DNA of 6,545 nt, taken from assembly GCA_964590945.1 (NCBI GenBank), contig CAZPXF010000101.1, positions 1 through 6,545 of the forward strand. The letters run 5' to 3'. Below are positions 6,201 through 6,545 of this stretch, in pieces; the stretch's first letter is position 1, and every line of letters starts with the position of its first letter. This DNA comes from CAZPXF01 sp964590945 (GTDB taxonomy: Bacteria > Bacillota > Clostridia > Lachnospirales > Lachnospiraceae). Both the position numbers and the translations under genes were made by a program. The notes below the pieces were generated by a model that was not told where the DNA came from, did not search any database, and saw only the letters and a program-made list of their open reading frames with translations.

Positions 6201-6545
6201 TTATTTCCAATAAGCTTCTATCTTTTCCCATGCCTGTGCGTTATCAAGGCTCATAATATCCTGAAGCTCAGACAGAGTTTCTTCCTTTGTGAGTCCCTGT
6301 TTTTGGGATTTTAGGATTAATCTTTTTGAGGCTGCTTCCAATTCCTGATGGATGGCAAGAATATTCCGTCTGACGATTTCCATATCTTTTTTAGCTGTCT
6401 CCAGCTCCTTACGCACCGCTTTCGTTTCTTCTTTTGCATTTTTGGTATTCTGGCGTTCCGCCTGTATGTCCATCTTCTCCATATTTTCAAACAAATATCC
6501 CATACTGCTTTCCTCCAAAAGGTTCATCATCTTGCGTGCTTCATC
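6201..6545 (-). CDS. C-terminal part of a helical, coiled-coil-like protein (cut by window edge)
   Basis: The reading frame is open from the right edge and ends with TAA at 6201-6203, so 114 residues are visible and the start lies outside. A methionine at 6530 is internal: DEARK precedes it in frame at the edge. The fragment begins with a short segment containing MGYLFENMEKMDIQ. It continues with a long, highly charged Lys/Glu-rich stretch with heptad-like hydrophobic spacing (about fragment residues 25-75), typical of a coiled coil. It ends with LTKEETLSELQDI and EKIEAYWK. No membrane segment or catalytic motif is visible. From memory, the combination of YLFENMEKMD with a charged helical tail recalls the C-termini of clostridial PD-(D/E)XK nuclease/transposase-family (Rpn-like) proteins. 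That is a weak guess, because the nuclease core would lie outside the window. The gene is convergent with glgP and has its own terminator at 6091-6158. Confidence 0.72.
   Translation of the reverse strand, partial: DEARKMMNLLEESSMGYLFENMEKMDIQAERQNTKNAKEETKAVRKELETAKKDMEIVRRNILAIHQELEAASKRLILKSQKQGLTKEETLSELQDIMSLDNAQAWEKIEAYWK

Overview
The window looks like a chromosomal housekeeping segment from a Gram-positive anaerobe, most likely a Lachnospiraceae-type Clostridia. That placement is an inference. It rests on moderate GC content, strong AGGAGG-type ribosome binding sites, a Firmicutes-style T-box leader, and protein sequences of clostridial character.

Bases 1-410 are a non-coding control region. 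A near-consensus sigma-A promoter (TTGACG, 17-bp spacer, TATAAT) drives a complete T-box riboswitch that can be folded by eye. It has Stem I with an AUC (isoleucine) specifier and a GNUGNNA apical loop. It also has a Stem II helix, an H-type IIA/B pseudoknot, a short Stem III, and a mutually exclusive antiterminator and terminator ending in a T-run at 309-315. A further 80-nt leader leads to a strong Shine-Dalgarno sequence.

Bases 411-3557 encode a full-length 1048-residue isoleucyl-tRNA synthetase of the long, eukaryote-like type (IleRS2 class) with HIGH, KMSKS, editing and zinc-knuckle motifs intact. The AUC specifier and the gene product agree, so charging of tRNA-Ile is expected to control the gene.

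Bases 3607-6063 encode a full-length 818-residue glycogen/alpha-glucan phosphorylase with all catalytic motifs. It begins only 49 nt after ileS, on the same strand, with no visible promoter and no U-tract terminator between the genes. Some glgP transcription may therefore come from the T-box-controlled ileS promoter. This is the most interesting regulatory question in the window.

Bases 6064-6200 separate two convergent genes and hold two hairpins. The larger one (6108-6158) is oriented to terminate minus-strand transcription. Bases 6201-6545 hold the C-terminal 114 residues of a minus-strand gene that continues past the right edge. It is a charged, helical, coiled-coil-like tail of uncertain function, faintly like the tails of PD-(D/E)XK nuclease/transposase-family proteins. 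I see no CRISPR array, tRNA, rRNA, intact mobile element or clearly new system.
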